Source: Ricordea florida
Lineage: Eukaryota; Cnidaria; Anthozoa; Corallimorpharia; Ricordeidae
Length of the DNA: 64,000 nt
Direction: 5' to 3'
Assembly: GCA_949710005.1 (NCBI GenBank)
Contig: OX453279.1
Coordinates: 12,146,078-12,210,077, forward strand
Of this stretch, positions 58,026 through 64,000 are shown piece after piece; positions within the stretch are counted from its first letter, which is position 1; each line of letters opens with the position of its first letter. The notes below the pieces were generated by a model, which saw only the letters and a list, made by a program, of their open reading frames with translations, made no database searches and was not told the origin of the DNA. Position numbers and translations under genes: made by a program.

Positions 58026-58205
58026 TTATCCCTTGGTCCTCTTTAAATTTTTATACTCAGCCTCTGAGAGGAACCGAGCCTTGGTTATCTCACAGCTGGC
58101 ACATTTACACTTCATCATATACGCGCCCTTACAGGTTTTGGTGTATGTTTCACTACCAGGCACGCATTCAGCCTCCTTTCTCTCTTTGACGCAATAGCTC
58201 CACAT
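58026..58205 (-). CDS. 59-residue Cys-rich protein (DUF5679-like)
   Basis: Starts MWSYCVKERKEAEC and ends KRTKG, TAA at 58028-58026. The pattern YCVK...K-G-A-Y-M-M-K-C-x-C-x-x-C-x-x-x-K-x-x-F matches the small zinc-ribbon-like DUF5679 of DNA viruses. Odd: the first knuckle reads CVKE, not CVKC, so one expected zinc ligand is missing, while CASC near the end is intact. It fits exactly between its neighbours (6 nt to each) and has CTTTAAT 22 nt upstream. Function unknown, possibly nucleic-acid or protein binding. Confidence 0.65.
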   Translation of the reverse strand: MWSYCVKERKEAECVPGSETYTKTCKGAYMMKCKCASCEITKARFLSEAEYKNLKRTKG

Positions 58206-58211
58206 TTACAT

Positions 58212-59153
58212 TCAACGATGCTTCTTCTTTAATTGCTTTACAAAATACACGACAACTGCGACGATCAATAGCCAAGCGTTCTTCCCCAGGAATGAAACGA
58301 CCTCTCCGGCAGTCTTGAACAGAAAGCTCACGATCGCTCCCACCATTCCAGGCAATATCTCACCCAGCTTCTTACCAATGGTTTTCAGCCCATCCCCAAC
58401 GCCTTTCCCCAATTTCGAGATCCCTTTGGAAAAATTAGACACGATAACGCTAATGACCACACTAACGGCACTCACAACGGCAAATGCTGTGAACCCATAT
58501 TTCTTGAAGATGGCTTTCACCCGCTCTCGCAATGACATTCTTTCCCATATTTGCTCATTCTCCTCCTCCAGGCTACCTATCTCTCGCTCCTGTTCACCGA
58601 TCTCTCTTTCGAGATCCTCTATTTGCCTTTCTTCCTCTGGGGTTCTCAGCGGCTTGTCTCGATGGAATCTTAGTCTCTCCTTAAGTTTGGTGAGGGCCCC
58701 CTTTTTCTCCGTTATCTGGCCATCGTTGGCTTCCAAAATCTCATCCGCGCTTGGCCCTAGACTGTCCTTTATAGTTTTGGGGAACTTATCGTTCACTTCA
58801 CCATCACCCCTGAACAAGAAATGTTTTTTTGGGTTGCCCCTGATTAGTTTCAAGAACACTCTACCATATTTATCCGTATTGGCCATGAATTTGGAGGTAT
58901 CGGCTTTGGGGAACCTGCGTTTAATTTCATCCAAAGCATAATCTCGGTCACCTTCCCTTCGTATCAAGTGCCTGGTTTCATCGGTATCCTCAATGAATGA
59001 TGTTTCCTCATCTATAATAGGGTTAACACGAGTAGTGGACGTTTCTGTGGTTATTGGACTAAGAAAAAGCGTATCATTCCCCTCCTCCTCAGCACCACCA
59101 GTGGCCCCTGGTTCATTTAATTTAGTCGGATCGAGCTCAGGATCAATTTCCAT
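58212..59153 (-). CDS. Viral protein with coiled coil and amphipathic, membrane-active-looking C-terminus
   Basis: 313 residues. Acidic N-terminus (1-60); a module (72-135) beginning near RRFPKADTSKFMANTDKYG shared with the 517-residue protein; a Glu/Arg-rich coiled coil (~155-205); a membrane segment (FTAFAVVSAVSVVISVIVSNF); a Gly-spaced amphipathic stretch (GISKLGKGVGDGLKTIGKKL); and a final span (AWLLIVAVVVYFV) with a basic tail. The last third resembles membrane-lytic virion proteins in character only. A 9-bp hairpin overlaps the ATG region and serves the upstream gene. Confidence 0.7.
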   Translation of the reverse strand: MEIDPELDPTKLNEPGATGGAEEEGNDTLFLSPITTETSTTRVNPIIDEETSFIEDTDETRHLIRREGDRDYALDEIKRRFPKADTSKFMANTDKYGRVFLKLIRGNPKKHFLFRGDGEVNDKFPKTIKDSLGPSADEILEANDGQITEKKGALTKLKERLRFHRDKPLRTPEEERQIEDLEREIGEQEREIGSLEEENEQIWERMSLRERVKAIFKKYGFTAFAVVSAVSVVISVIVSNFSKGISKLGKGVGDGLKTIGKKLGEILPGMVGAIVSFLFKTAGEVVSFLGKNAWLLIVAVVVYFVKQLKKKHR

Positions 59154-59173
59154 ATTTGAAGTCCAATATGGAA
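59148..59173. terminator. Viral intergenic hairpin
   Basis: TTCCATATT-TGAAGTCC-AATATGGAA, 9-bp stem, 18 nt after the stop of the 133-residue protein; it includes the ATG of the next gene. Confidence 0.45.
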
Positions 59174-59190
59174 GTTTCTAAGTTATTTTA

Positions 59191-59592
59191 TCACAGCCAC
59201 TTGCTCGCGATATATCCTAGGGCTAACATCCCACCAGAGACATAGGCCATCTCACCCATTCTTTGGTCTCCATTCGGTCGGTAATAGTCAGAGAACCTGG
59301 GAGGATTGGCTTGACTGTACAATTTCAGCGCTTCATCCGTCTTTGATATGTTCTCAGAGGCTTGGTTCGCGTCACCCTTTCTCTTGTTCATAAAATCGAT
59401 AAAAGCCAGCCGCTTTTCCTGGAACTCGGCGTAATCTTTTTGGTACTTCTCCAGGGCTTTGTCATGCCTTTCCCTTTCTAATTCTAAATCTTTGGACGAT
59501 GATCCGCTTAGAACCTTTGCTAAATAATTGCAACCAATGAAGGCTGTTGCATTTAGTACTGCACCACCAAGCATGATCGCGATACTTGCCAT
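59191..59592 (-). CDS. Small viral membrane protein with central coiled coil
   Basis: 133 residues: N-terminal span (IAIMLGGAVLNATAFIGCNY), a charged helical middle (ELERERHDKALEKYQKDYAE), PPRFSDYYRP, then a C-terminal span (VSGGMLALGYIASKWL). The order recurs in cnidarian capsid-gene clusters as I recall them. CTTTTAAT at 59613-59620 lies 22 nt upstream. A hairpin 18 nt after the stop probably marks the transcript end. Confidence 0.7.
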   Translation of the reverse strand: MASIAIMLGGAVLNATAFIGCNYLAKVLSGSSSKDLELERERHDKALEKYQKDYAEFQEKRLAFIDFMNKRKGDANQASENISKTDEALKLYSQANPPRFSDYYRPNGDQRMGEMAYVSGGMLALGYIASKWL

Positions 59593-59644
59593 TTTAGTTA
59601 GTGAAACCCAAACTTTTAATACCTAATTTAACGGCCCGCGTTGC

Positions 59645-59827
59645 TTATTCTTCTTCACCAGAATATATTTTTTTATACAGCATATAGTCAGTGAATCGGG
59701 ACAATGCACAACATATGATTACAGACTCTATGACAGTACCACACATAACGGCAACGAGAGCTCCTATTATAATAGAATCAATAAGAATCCTATCTTTTGC
59801 CATCTTATATGTACAATACACAGCCAT
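59645..59827 (-). CDS. 60-residue single-span viral membrane protein
   Basis: Begins MAVYCTYKMAKDRILIDSII, has one hydrophobic stretch (~17-42, rich in I/V/C/G), and ends in YKKIYSGEEE. TTTTAAAT lies only 2-3 nt before the ATG, so either a promoter further upstream is used or the messenger is nearly leaderless. Function unknown. Confidence 0.6.
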   Translation of the reverse strand: MAVYCTYKMAKDRILIDSIIIGALVAVMCGTVIESVIICCALSRFTDYMLYKKIYSGEEE

Positions 59828-59842
59828 ATTTTAAATGAGGTT

Positions 59843-60061
59843 TTAGGGAGTTGGTAATATCTTCTGATCCTCCAAATAAGTTTTGAGATACATGCTTGCC
59901 GCCAAAACAGCGACCCATTTAGGATAATTCATGATACTGGACGATGGATCGCCAATGAACGATTCTTTCAGAGCCTTTTTGCCCACATAACCCACAGCGG
60001 CGGCGAGCCCCACGAGGACTGCAGAATCAGTAACAGTCTTTACGAGCTTGTTCTCAGCCAT
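59843..60061 (-). CDS. 72-residue two-span viral membrane protein
   Basis: Starts at ATG 60061 (MAENKLVKTV); the frame is open further but without ATG, and TTTAAA at 60086-60091 lies 25 nt upstream, the usual spacing, which decides this start. Hydrophobic segments SAVLVGLAAAVGYVG and WVAVLAASMYL. Function unknown. Confidence 0.6.
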   Translation of the reverse strand: MAENKLVKTVTDSAVLVGLAAAVGYVGKKALKESFIGDPSSSIMNYPKWVAVLAASMYLKTYLEDQKILPTP

Positions 60062-60069
60062 TTTATGGA

Positions 60070-60477
60070 TTACATCCACCTATCTTTTAAATTATTTTCT
60101 TGGGCGGCCACCCTCATGGTCTCATCAATGTTTTTGACGGGAGGTGGATTGAAGGTGGGAGCCGGTACACGCAAGTCAGCTATCTTACTCTTATATCTCG
60201 TGAAAAATAAGAGATAGGCAGCGAATCCTATTGAACCGAGTGTTAACACATTCTGGAAGGATAAACTAGGTATCCAGGCATTAATATCCATAGAAGCGCC
60301 CTCATCCTTCTCCTCTTGGCGGGCCTTAGCCTCTCTCTCCTCCTCCCGCTTCAAAGCTTCCCTAGCCTTCTTATTGTCAGCTGATAACTTCTTTCCAGCT
60401 TTCACTCTATTAGGGTCCTTAATTTTGACTTTGTTAACGGGCTCCTTTGTGAATTGCTCAGTGTTTTCCTCAGACAT
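60070..60477 (-). CDS. Viral membrane protein with basic/charged N-terminus
   Basis: 135 residues: first ~70 very charged (KAREALKREEEREAKARQEE), then WIPSLSFQNVLTLGSIGF and a membrane segment (~88-105), then a Pro-rich tail (VPAPTFNPPPVKN). TTTAAA at 60503-60508 lies 26 nt upstream. Its stop falls just upstream of the next gene's ATG (9 nt). Confidence 0.65.
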   Translation of the reverse strand: MSEENTEQFTKEPVNKVKIKDPNRVKAGKKLSADNKKAREALKREEEREAKARQEEKDEGASMDINAWIPSLSFQNVLTLGSIGFAAYLLFFTRYKSKIADLRVPAPTFNPPPVKNIDETMRVAAQENNLKDRWM

Positions 60478-60509
60478 GTTGTAGATAACCCTGAGTCTAA
60501 TCTTTAAAT

Positions 60510-60534
60510 CTCCTAATAGGTGTTCTATTAGGAG
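60510..60534. terminator. Viral intergenic hairpin (CTCCTAATAG family)
   Basis: CTCCTAATAG-GTGTT-CTATTAGGAG, 10-bp stem, 5-nt loop, 29 nt after the stop of the acidic-tailed protein. Same stem sequence as 61647-61671. Confidence 0.6.
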
Positions 60535-60563
60535 TTTTTAATAAACCAAAACCCACCAGTGAT

Positions 60564-61547
60564 TTATTTCTTTTTACGCTTAGCTGGTATAGGGTAATGG
60601 TTAGCTTGGAAAGTACCCGCCAAGTCTTTTCTAGCAGCTCCGAGCTCCTCCTCCTCTAGCATCGTATGAACATCACCACCTGTGGGAAATATGTCTTCCT
60701 CTTCCTCTTCCTCATCATCCTCCTCATAATCAGACTCACCAAACACATCTTCCTCATCTCTTACTGGTTCAAACTCTACCATAGGTTTACTAAGCTTAAT
60801 TTGTTGGACAACAAAGCGTGCAGATGCCATACAGTCACTTGAAGAACCATGTCCACCAAAGTATATACCTTCCCATCGTAATGATATACGCGCACACACC
60901 TTCTTAGGTCCGTTTTCCCACAAGTAGTCTTCATAGGTCTCATTCCTTTTACGACCTTTAAATACAGTGTGGGATTTAAGTTTACTAGCAGATCCACTAG
61001 TCTTAAAATTAAGGTACGCATACAGTGGTCTTGATGGGTCAGGGTTTTTATCTTTATCTAGAGGATATATATATGGTGGCTTTACCAAATCATCTGGCTC
61101 TTTGTTCAGTATAGTTTTTCTATTTTTAGTGAGATCGGGCATGTTATTAGCAATGTCTTTATCAGTATAAAATTTCTTAAGACTTCCCCCTATAATGTGT
61201 ACGATTTGGTTAAGCCTTATCATGGTCTCTTTTTCTTCCTCGGTAGGTTCATTCATCGTCTCAAATAATGTCATTGGATAGTTTACCTGTAGTCCAATGA
61301 TATCTTCAACATTTTTTTCTTTTCTTTTTTCATATTTGTAACTATATGACACGCCCCATATGTCTTGCTTTGCCAGTTCAAAGGACACTTCCTTTTTGTG
61401 ACCATCCTCAGTCTCTACAAAGACTTTTGAAAAGCAACACTCGTGCTTTTTGTTCTTTATGGGTTTCTCCACAATTATGGAGTTCCAGTCAAAGTCAGTT
61501 TCCTCAATGGGGACGAAATGTGTTCTCAATGTGTTCGATTTTGACAT
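60564..61547 (-). CDS. Acidic-tailed viral protein, possibly single-stranded-DNA-binding-like
   Basis: 327 residues. The first ~240 are beta-rich with a late strand-rich segment (ARISLRWEGIYFGGHGSSSD) followed by ARFVVQQIKLSKPMVEFEPV, which reminds me of the DUF5871/DUF2738 group of large-DNA-virus proteins with proposed ssDNA-binding folds. Then comes a long Asp/Glu run (~255-285) and a basic end (PAKRKKK), both usual in viral DNA-binding proteins. Match is by eye. Hairpins lie on both sides (60510-60534, 61647-61671); GGTTTAAAGG lies 48 nt upstream, further than in other genes. Confidence 0.5.
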   Translation of the reverse strand: MSKSNTLRTHFVPIEETDFDWNSIIVEKPIKNKKHECCFSKVFVETEDGHKKEVSFELAKQDIWGVSYSYKYEKRKEKNVEDIIGLQVNYPMTLFETMNEPTEEEKETMIRLNQIVHIIGGSLKKFYTDKDIANNMPDLTKNRKTILNKEPDDLVKPPYIYPLDKDKNPDPSRPLYAYLNFKTSGSASKLKSHTVFKGRKRNETYEDYLWENGPKKVCARISLRWEGIYFGGHGSSSDCMASARFVVQQIKLSKPMVEFEPVRDEEDVFGESDYEEDDEEEEEEDIFPTGGDVHTMLEEEELGAARKDLAGTFQANHYPIPAKRKKK

Positions 61548-61646
61548 GTCTCTCTCTTTGCTTTGGTATGCTTGTACGTAAAGTCAGTCGTACCTTTAAA
61601 CCAATTTTTTCTCATCCCAAAATTATCGTCTCAGTTGAATTTGAGT

Positions 61647-61671
61647 CTCCTAATAGGAGTTCTATTAGGAG
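61647..61671. terminator. Viral intergenic hairpin (CTCCTAATAG family)
   Basis: CTCCTAATAG-GAGTT-CTATTAGGAG, 20 nt after the stop of the 162-residue protein that closes the capsid transcription unit. Confidence 0.6.
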
Positions 61672-61690
61672 TTTCAAGTAGTCTTAATGT

Positions 61691-62179
61691 TTACTGCTGC
61701 TGTGTTGGGACTATCTGGACAGGCTTACTAGGCTCACTTAATTTGAAGTGTTTTGCAATGTGAATAAGTGCTGAGAGTAGTGCTGTGAGTCTTCCACCCC
61801 TTAGTACAAGTAAGCCAGATAGCTCTGAGATCTCCTTCAGTATCAACTGGTCGTTCTTCCAGTCACTTACAAGAGCGTCCTGGTCATCTATGTGTACGAA
61901 TTTGCTCACAATCTGGGCTATCAAATGAAAGGACGAGTCCACCAATCCATCAGCGATCTTTTTGCCAGACACGACTTGGTACCTCTTGTAATACTTCTCC
62001 ACATCCTTATCCGATAGTTTGAGTGTATCTTTGAAGTCCATATCCGTACCAGTATATTCTTTCGTTGACCCTAAGCACGCTAAGATTGAAAGTGACTCCC
62101 TCTTTGACTCCAACTCATTGTTTGGTGGGGAAGTTTCCACAGATGCTTCGCTGTTCAATATATCTTCAGGAGTTGACAT
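61691..62179 (-). CDS. Viral protein of unknown function downstream of the ATPase
   Basis: 162 residues from MSTPEDILN, whose ATG lies 2 nt after the ATPase stop (TAACCATG); an earlier Met would overlap the ATPase and is not chosen. Ser/Glu-rich leader, then a helical body (KYYKRYQVVSGKKIADGLVD..., LRGGRLTALLSALIHIAKHF). No known motif. It is probably translated from the capsid-ATPase transcript. A hairpin 20 nt past the stop ends the unit. Confidence 0.65.
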   Translation of the reverse strand: MSTPEDILNSEASVETSPPNNELESKRESLSILACLGSTKEYTGTDMDFKDTLKLSDKDVEKYYKRYQVVSGKKIADGLVDSSFHLIAQIVSKFVHIDDQDALVSDWKNDQLILKEISELSGLLVLRGGRLTALLSALIHIAKHFKLSEPSKPVQIVPTQQQ

Positions 62180-62181
62180 GG

Positions 62182-62811
62182 TTATACCCCAATCGCGGGT
62201 ATCTCTAAATAACTTTGGAATGGGTGGCGCAGGCAAAAGCACAGTCTGGCATACTTTTCCTTTTTGAGTGCCTTCTCTAACCGTTTACGCGTATCGGCCT
62301 CCAAAGTCCCACCATAGTCCTCAAATAACATTTTCATCGCGATTTGGGATGGGTTATAAAACGATACGACACAAGCGACGTTCTCTCGGAACGGTTTCGC
62401 GATTGACGTGAGCTGTTGGGTGAGAAGCCACACGGATATCCCGTTATGCCTCCCAGAAAAGGCCAGATCGATGAATTTGTTTGACCGTTTCTTCAAGTCT
62501 TTGGACACAGCACAATCGTCCAAGATTATGAGTGTATTCTCACCCGAGAAGAACGATGAGCAAAGCGTTAACAAATTGTTAATTTCGTCCTGATCGCTCG
62601 CGTCTGGTGAGAGTACCCAGAATCTCTTGTCCCCCTTTTCAAAGTCTCTGTAAGTCTTGTTATGGGTATAAGTTGGGCAGATCAAGACAATATACTCGAA
62701 TGCGCCTCTAAAATGCCCTCGAAGCTGGTCCACCAAGTATTGGGTCTTTCCACAATTTGTGGGCCCGGTAATGATATAATTGAATGGGATCTTGTCTCTT
62801 AATTCATTCAT
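62182..62811 (-). CDS. A32-like genome-packaging ATPase
   Basis: 209 residues, a FtsK/HerA-type P-loop ATPase that pumps DNA into capsids. Walker A GPTNCGKT (16-23), Walker B TLIILDD (93-99), and a polar motif WLLTQQLTS (128-136) in the sensor position. The length is normal for the polinton/NCLDV family. It follows the capsid gene by 6 nt and is followed by the next ATG after 2 nt, so the three form one transcription unit. Confidence 0.85.
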   Translation of the reverse strand: MNELRDKIPFNYIITGPTNCGKTQYLVDQLRGHFRGAFEYIVLICPTYTHNKTYRDFEKGDKRFWVLSPDASDQDEINNLLTLCSSFFSGENTLIILDDCAVSKDLKKRSNKFIDLAFSGRHNGISVWLLTQQLTSIAKPFRENVACVVSFYNPSQIAMKMLFEDYGGTLEADTRKRLEKALKKEKYARLCFCLRHPFQSYLEIPAIGV

Positions 62812-62817
62812 CCTTAC

Positions 62818-64000
62818 TCAATATACTATTTCTTTTAGATCGGCATTCATAATCCCCATTACTGCGTCCGCGACCACGAACATGTAACAGTTTAGTGTGC
62901 CACTTCCAGACTTTCGGCGCCTGATTTGAAGTTTAACCCCATCACGAGTTTCATTTAGGGCCAGTCCACTGCCATGGATGTGATTGTCGGGATGGGTCCT
63001 CAAGTCAATCCACAACGCGAATTTGTCTGTATAGAAATCCGCCTCTTCAACGGAGTCATTCGCCCCAAAACGCTTGATTATGGATTTCCACAAGTCTCTT
63101 GGGATCATCCCGTTGGAATAGAGACAATTTGGCTTTCCATCGATGTTTATTCTGATTGAGGTGATGTCTGGGTTCACGAACATCTCTGAATCCCTTGTTC
63201 CCGCTGCGTAATCGTCTATGAAGAGGCATAATATCCCCGTCATAGATCTCCTGGAGACATTTATATTCTCATTAATGACTCCGTCATTGGGCCTGGAGAT
63301 TGTGAAGGTCTTTTCCAGGATTATGTTCTCATACATGAACCCTCTCCCAATCCTGTATGAGGCTAATGTCTTACTCGCCAAATAATCACTCGTGATGGAC
63401 GAATACTCCATATGAATGTTGGTGAGGGTATAATTTGGGGGGTCTTCAGCATTTGAGTACACTACAACATCAGAAACGGGGGCAAGCGTGATTTCAAATC
63501 TTAGTGTATTTTTCAGCGCTCTTGGGTAAAATACTCCATGATCTCGGAGGATTGGATGGTCAAGGGGGATCGCATATTCAGTGTTATGGATAGCCGCCAT
63601 CCTGACAGCCTTTGCATCTGAAGTGTCCTTATCCCAAGCATTCGTTCTGAGTTTTCGCATGTTATCGGAGGAGATGCCCTCTATCATCCTATCCGCGCGC
63701 TCCTCCTTTGGTAAATACAAATCATGATAAGTCTGGAACAAGTCGAATCTCTGAGTATCCTGAATAGTCTCCCCGCCAAAGACAACTCTGAGTCTTGAAA
63801 CGAGGTTCCTCCCCACATTGTTAACTAAGGTATTGTCCTTATGACCTGAAACGTTCAGATCAAATATGAGGTAAACGCTGCCGGGCACTATCACATCATT
63901 GTCCGCTAATTTGGGGATGTCAACGTACAGGATCTGCCCAGGATTCGCGGAAGATGGAGTCAATGAGATACGATTCAATATTGCATGCTCTTTCAAACCC
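62818..64000 (-). CDS. Double-jelly-roll major capsid protein (5' end outside window)
   Basis: 394 codons are open to the right edge; the first visible residues (GLKEHAILNRISLTPS) have no ATG, so the start lies beyond. Beta-rich throughout, with NNVGRNLVSRLRVVFGGETI, then FDLFQTYHDLYLPKEERADR, DHGVFYPRALKNTLRFEITL and VNPDITSIRINIDGKPN. These belong to a capsid family I know from many cnidarian genomes next to the same ATPase. The C-terminus is natural (TAT-ATT end, stop 62818-62820). Length fits a compact double jelly roll. Virophage or NCLDV capsids are alternatives but are longer and differ in motif. Confidence 0.75.
   Translation of the reverse strand, partial: GLKEHAILNRISLTPSSANPGQILYVDIPKLADNDVIVPGSVYLIFDLNVSGHKDNTLVNNVGRNLVSRLRVVFGGETIQDTQRFDLFQTYHDLYLPKEERADRMIEGISSDNMRKLRTNAWDKDTSDAKAVRMAAIHNTEYAIPLDHPILRDHGVFYPRALKNTLRFEITLAPVSDVVVYSNAEDPPNYTLTNIHMEYSSITSDYLASKTLASYRIGRGFMYENIILEKTFTISRPNDGVINENINVSRRSMTGILCLFIDDYAAGTRDSEMFVNPDITSIRINIDGKPNCLYSNGMIPRDLWKSIIKRFGANDSVEEADFYTDKFALWIDLRTHPDNHIHGSGLALNETRDGVKLQIRRRKSGSGTLNCYMFVVADAVMGIMNADLKEIVY

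Larger units (their letters stand above)
54226..64000. mobile_element. Integrated DNA-virus-like element (polinton-like/adintovirus-like structural module), right end outside window
   Basis: From 54.2 kb to the edge the character changes abruptly: intronless, tightly packed frames, nearly all minus, with viral capsid and packaging functions and shared signals unlike the host region. It contains a jelly-roll capsid protein, A32-like ATPase and many small membrane proteins. No polymerase, integrase, protease or terminal repeat is visible in the window; the left boundary is set at the first viral-style promoter and could lie further left. All large frames are open, so the copy is recent or maintained, apart from one frameshifted gene. 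Confidence 0.8.

Overview
The window looks like animal nuclear DNA, most likely from a cnidarian and probably a stony coral. The host genes are intron-rich metazoan families: polypeptide N-acetylgalactosaminyltransferase, CDV3 and HINT3. They sit among tRNA-derived SINEs, fold-back MITEs, Penelope-like and CR1-like remnants and a tandem Helitron. The species call rests on repeat families I recognise from memory, not on a search.

Layout: (1) 1-12.4 kb, minus strand: the 5' half of one GALNT gene (four exons), continuing past the left edge. Its 7.7-kb first intron holds a head-to-tail pair of ~2-kb Helitron-like units. (2) 14.9-31.5 kb, minus strand: a second GALNT gene, complete from membrane anchor to lectin domain in eight coding exons. 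Two phase-compatible first exons (26.6-26.9 kb and 31.0-31.5 kb) could feed the same catalytic core. Its introns hold microsatellites, an intact-looking hammerhead ribozyme and SINEs. (3) 28.1-37 kb: broken transposon genes, a 9-bp-TSD fold-back element, an 8-bp-TSD element and one transposon inserted in the terminal repeat of another. (4) 40.5-50.5 kb: a six-exon CDV3 homologue (minus) head to head with an intronless HINT3 homologue (plus), 169 bp apart. (5) 50.5-54.2 kb: repeats only. (6) 54.2-64.0 kb: an integrated DNA-virus-like element with compact intronless genes, cut by the right edge.

The viral segment carries a double-jelly-roll-type major capsid protein, an A32-like packaging ATPase, a probable minor capsid protein, several small membrane proteins, a membrane-active-looking protein, a tail-anchored 517-aa protein, a SLOG/DUF2493 protein, a small Cys-rich protein and a Cys/His-repeat protein broken by a frameshift. 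Its layout resembles the structural module of polinton-like viruses or adintoviruses. No polymerase or integrase is visible; these could lie to the right. Two regulatory signals recur: TTTAAA/TTTAAT about 22-29 nt upstream of many starts, and 9-11-bp hairpins a short way downstream of several stop codons.

The exon structures of the second GALNT gene and of CDV3 were derived by hand from splice sites. They are supported by consistent phase at every junction and by uninterrupted family motifs across the joins.
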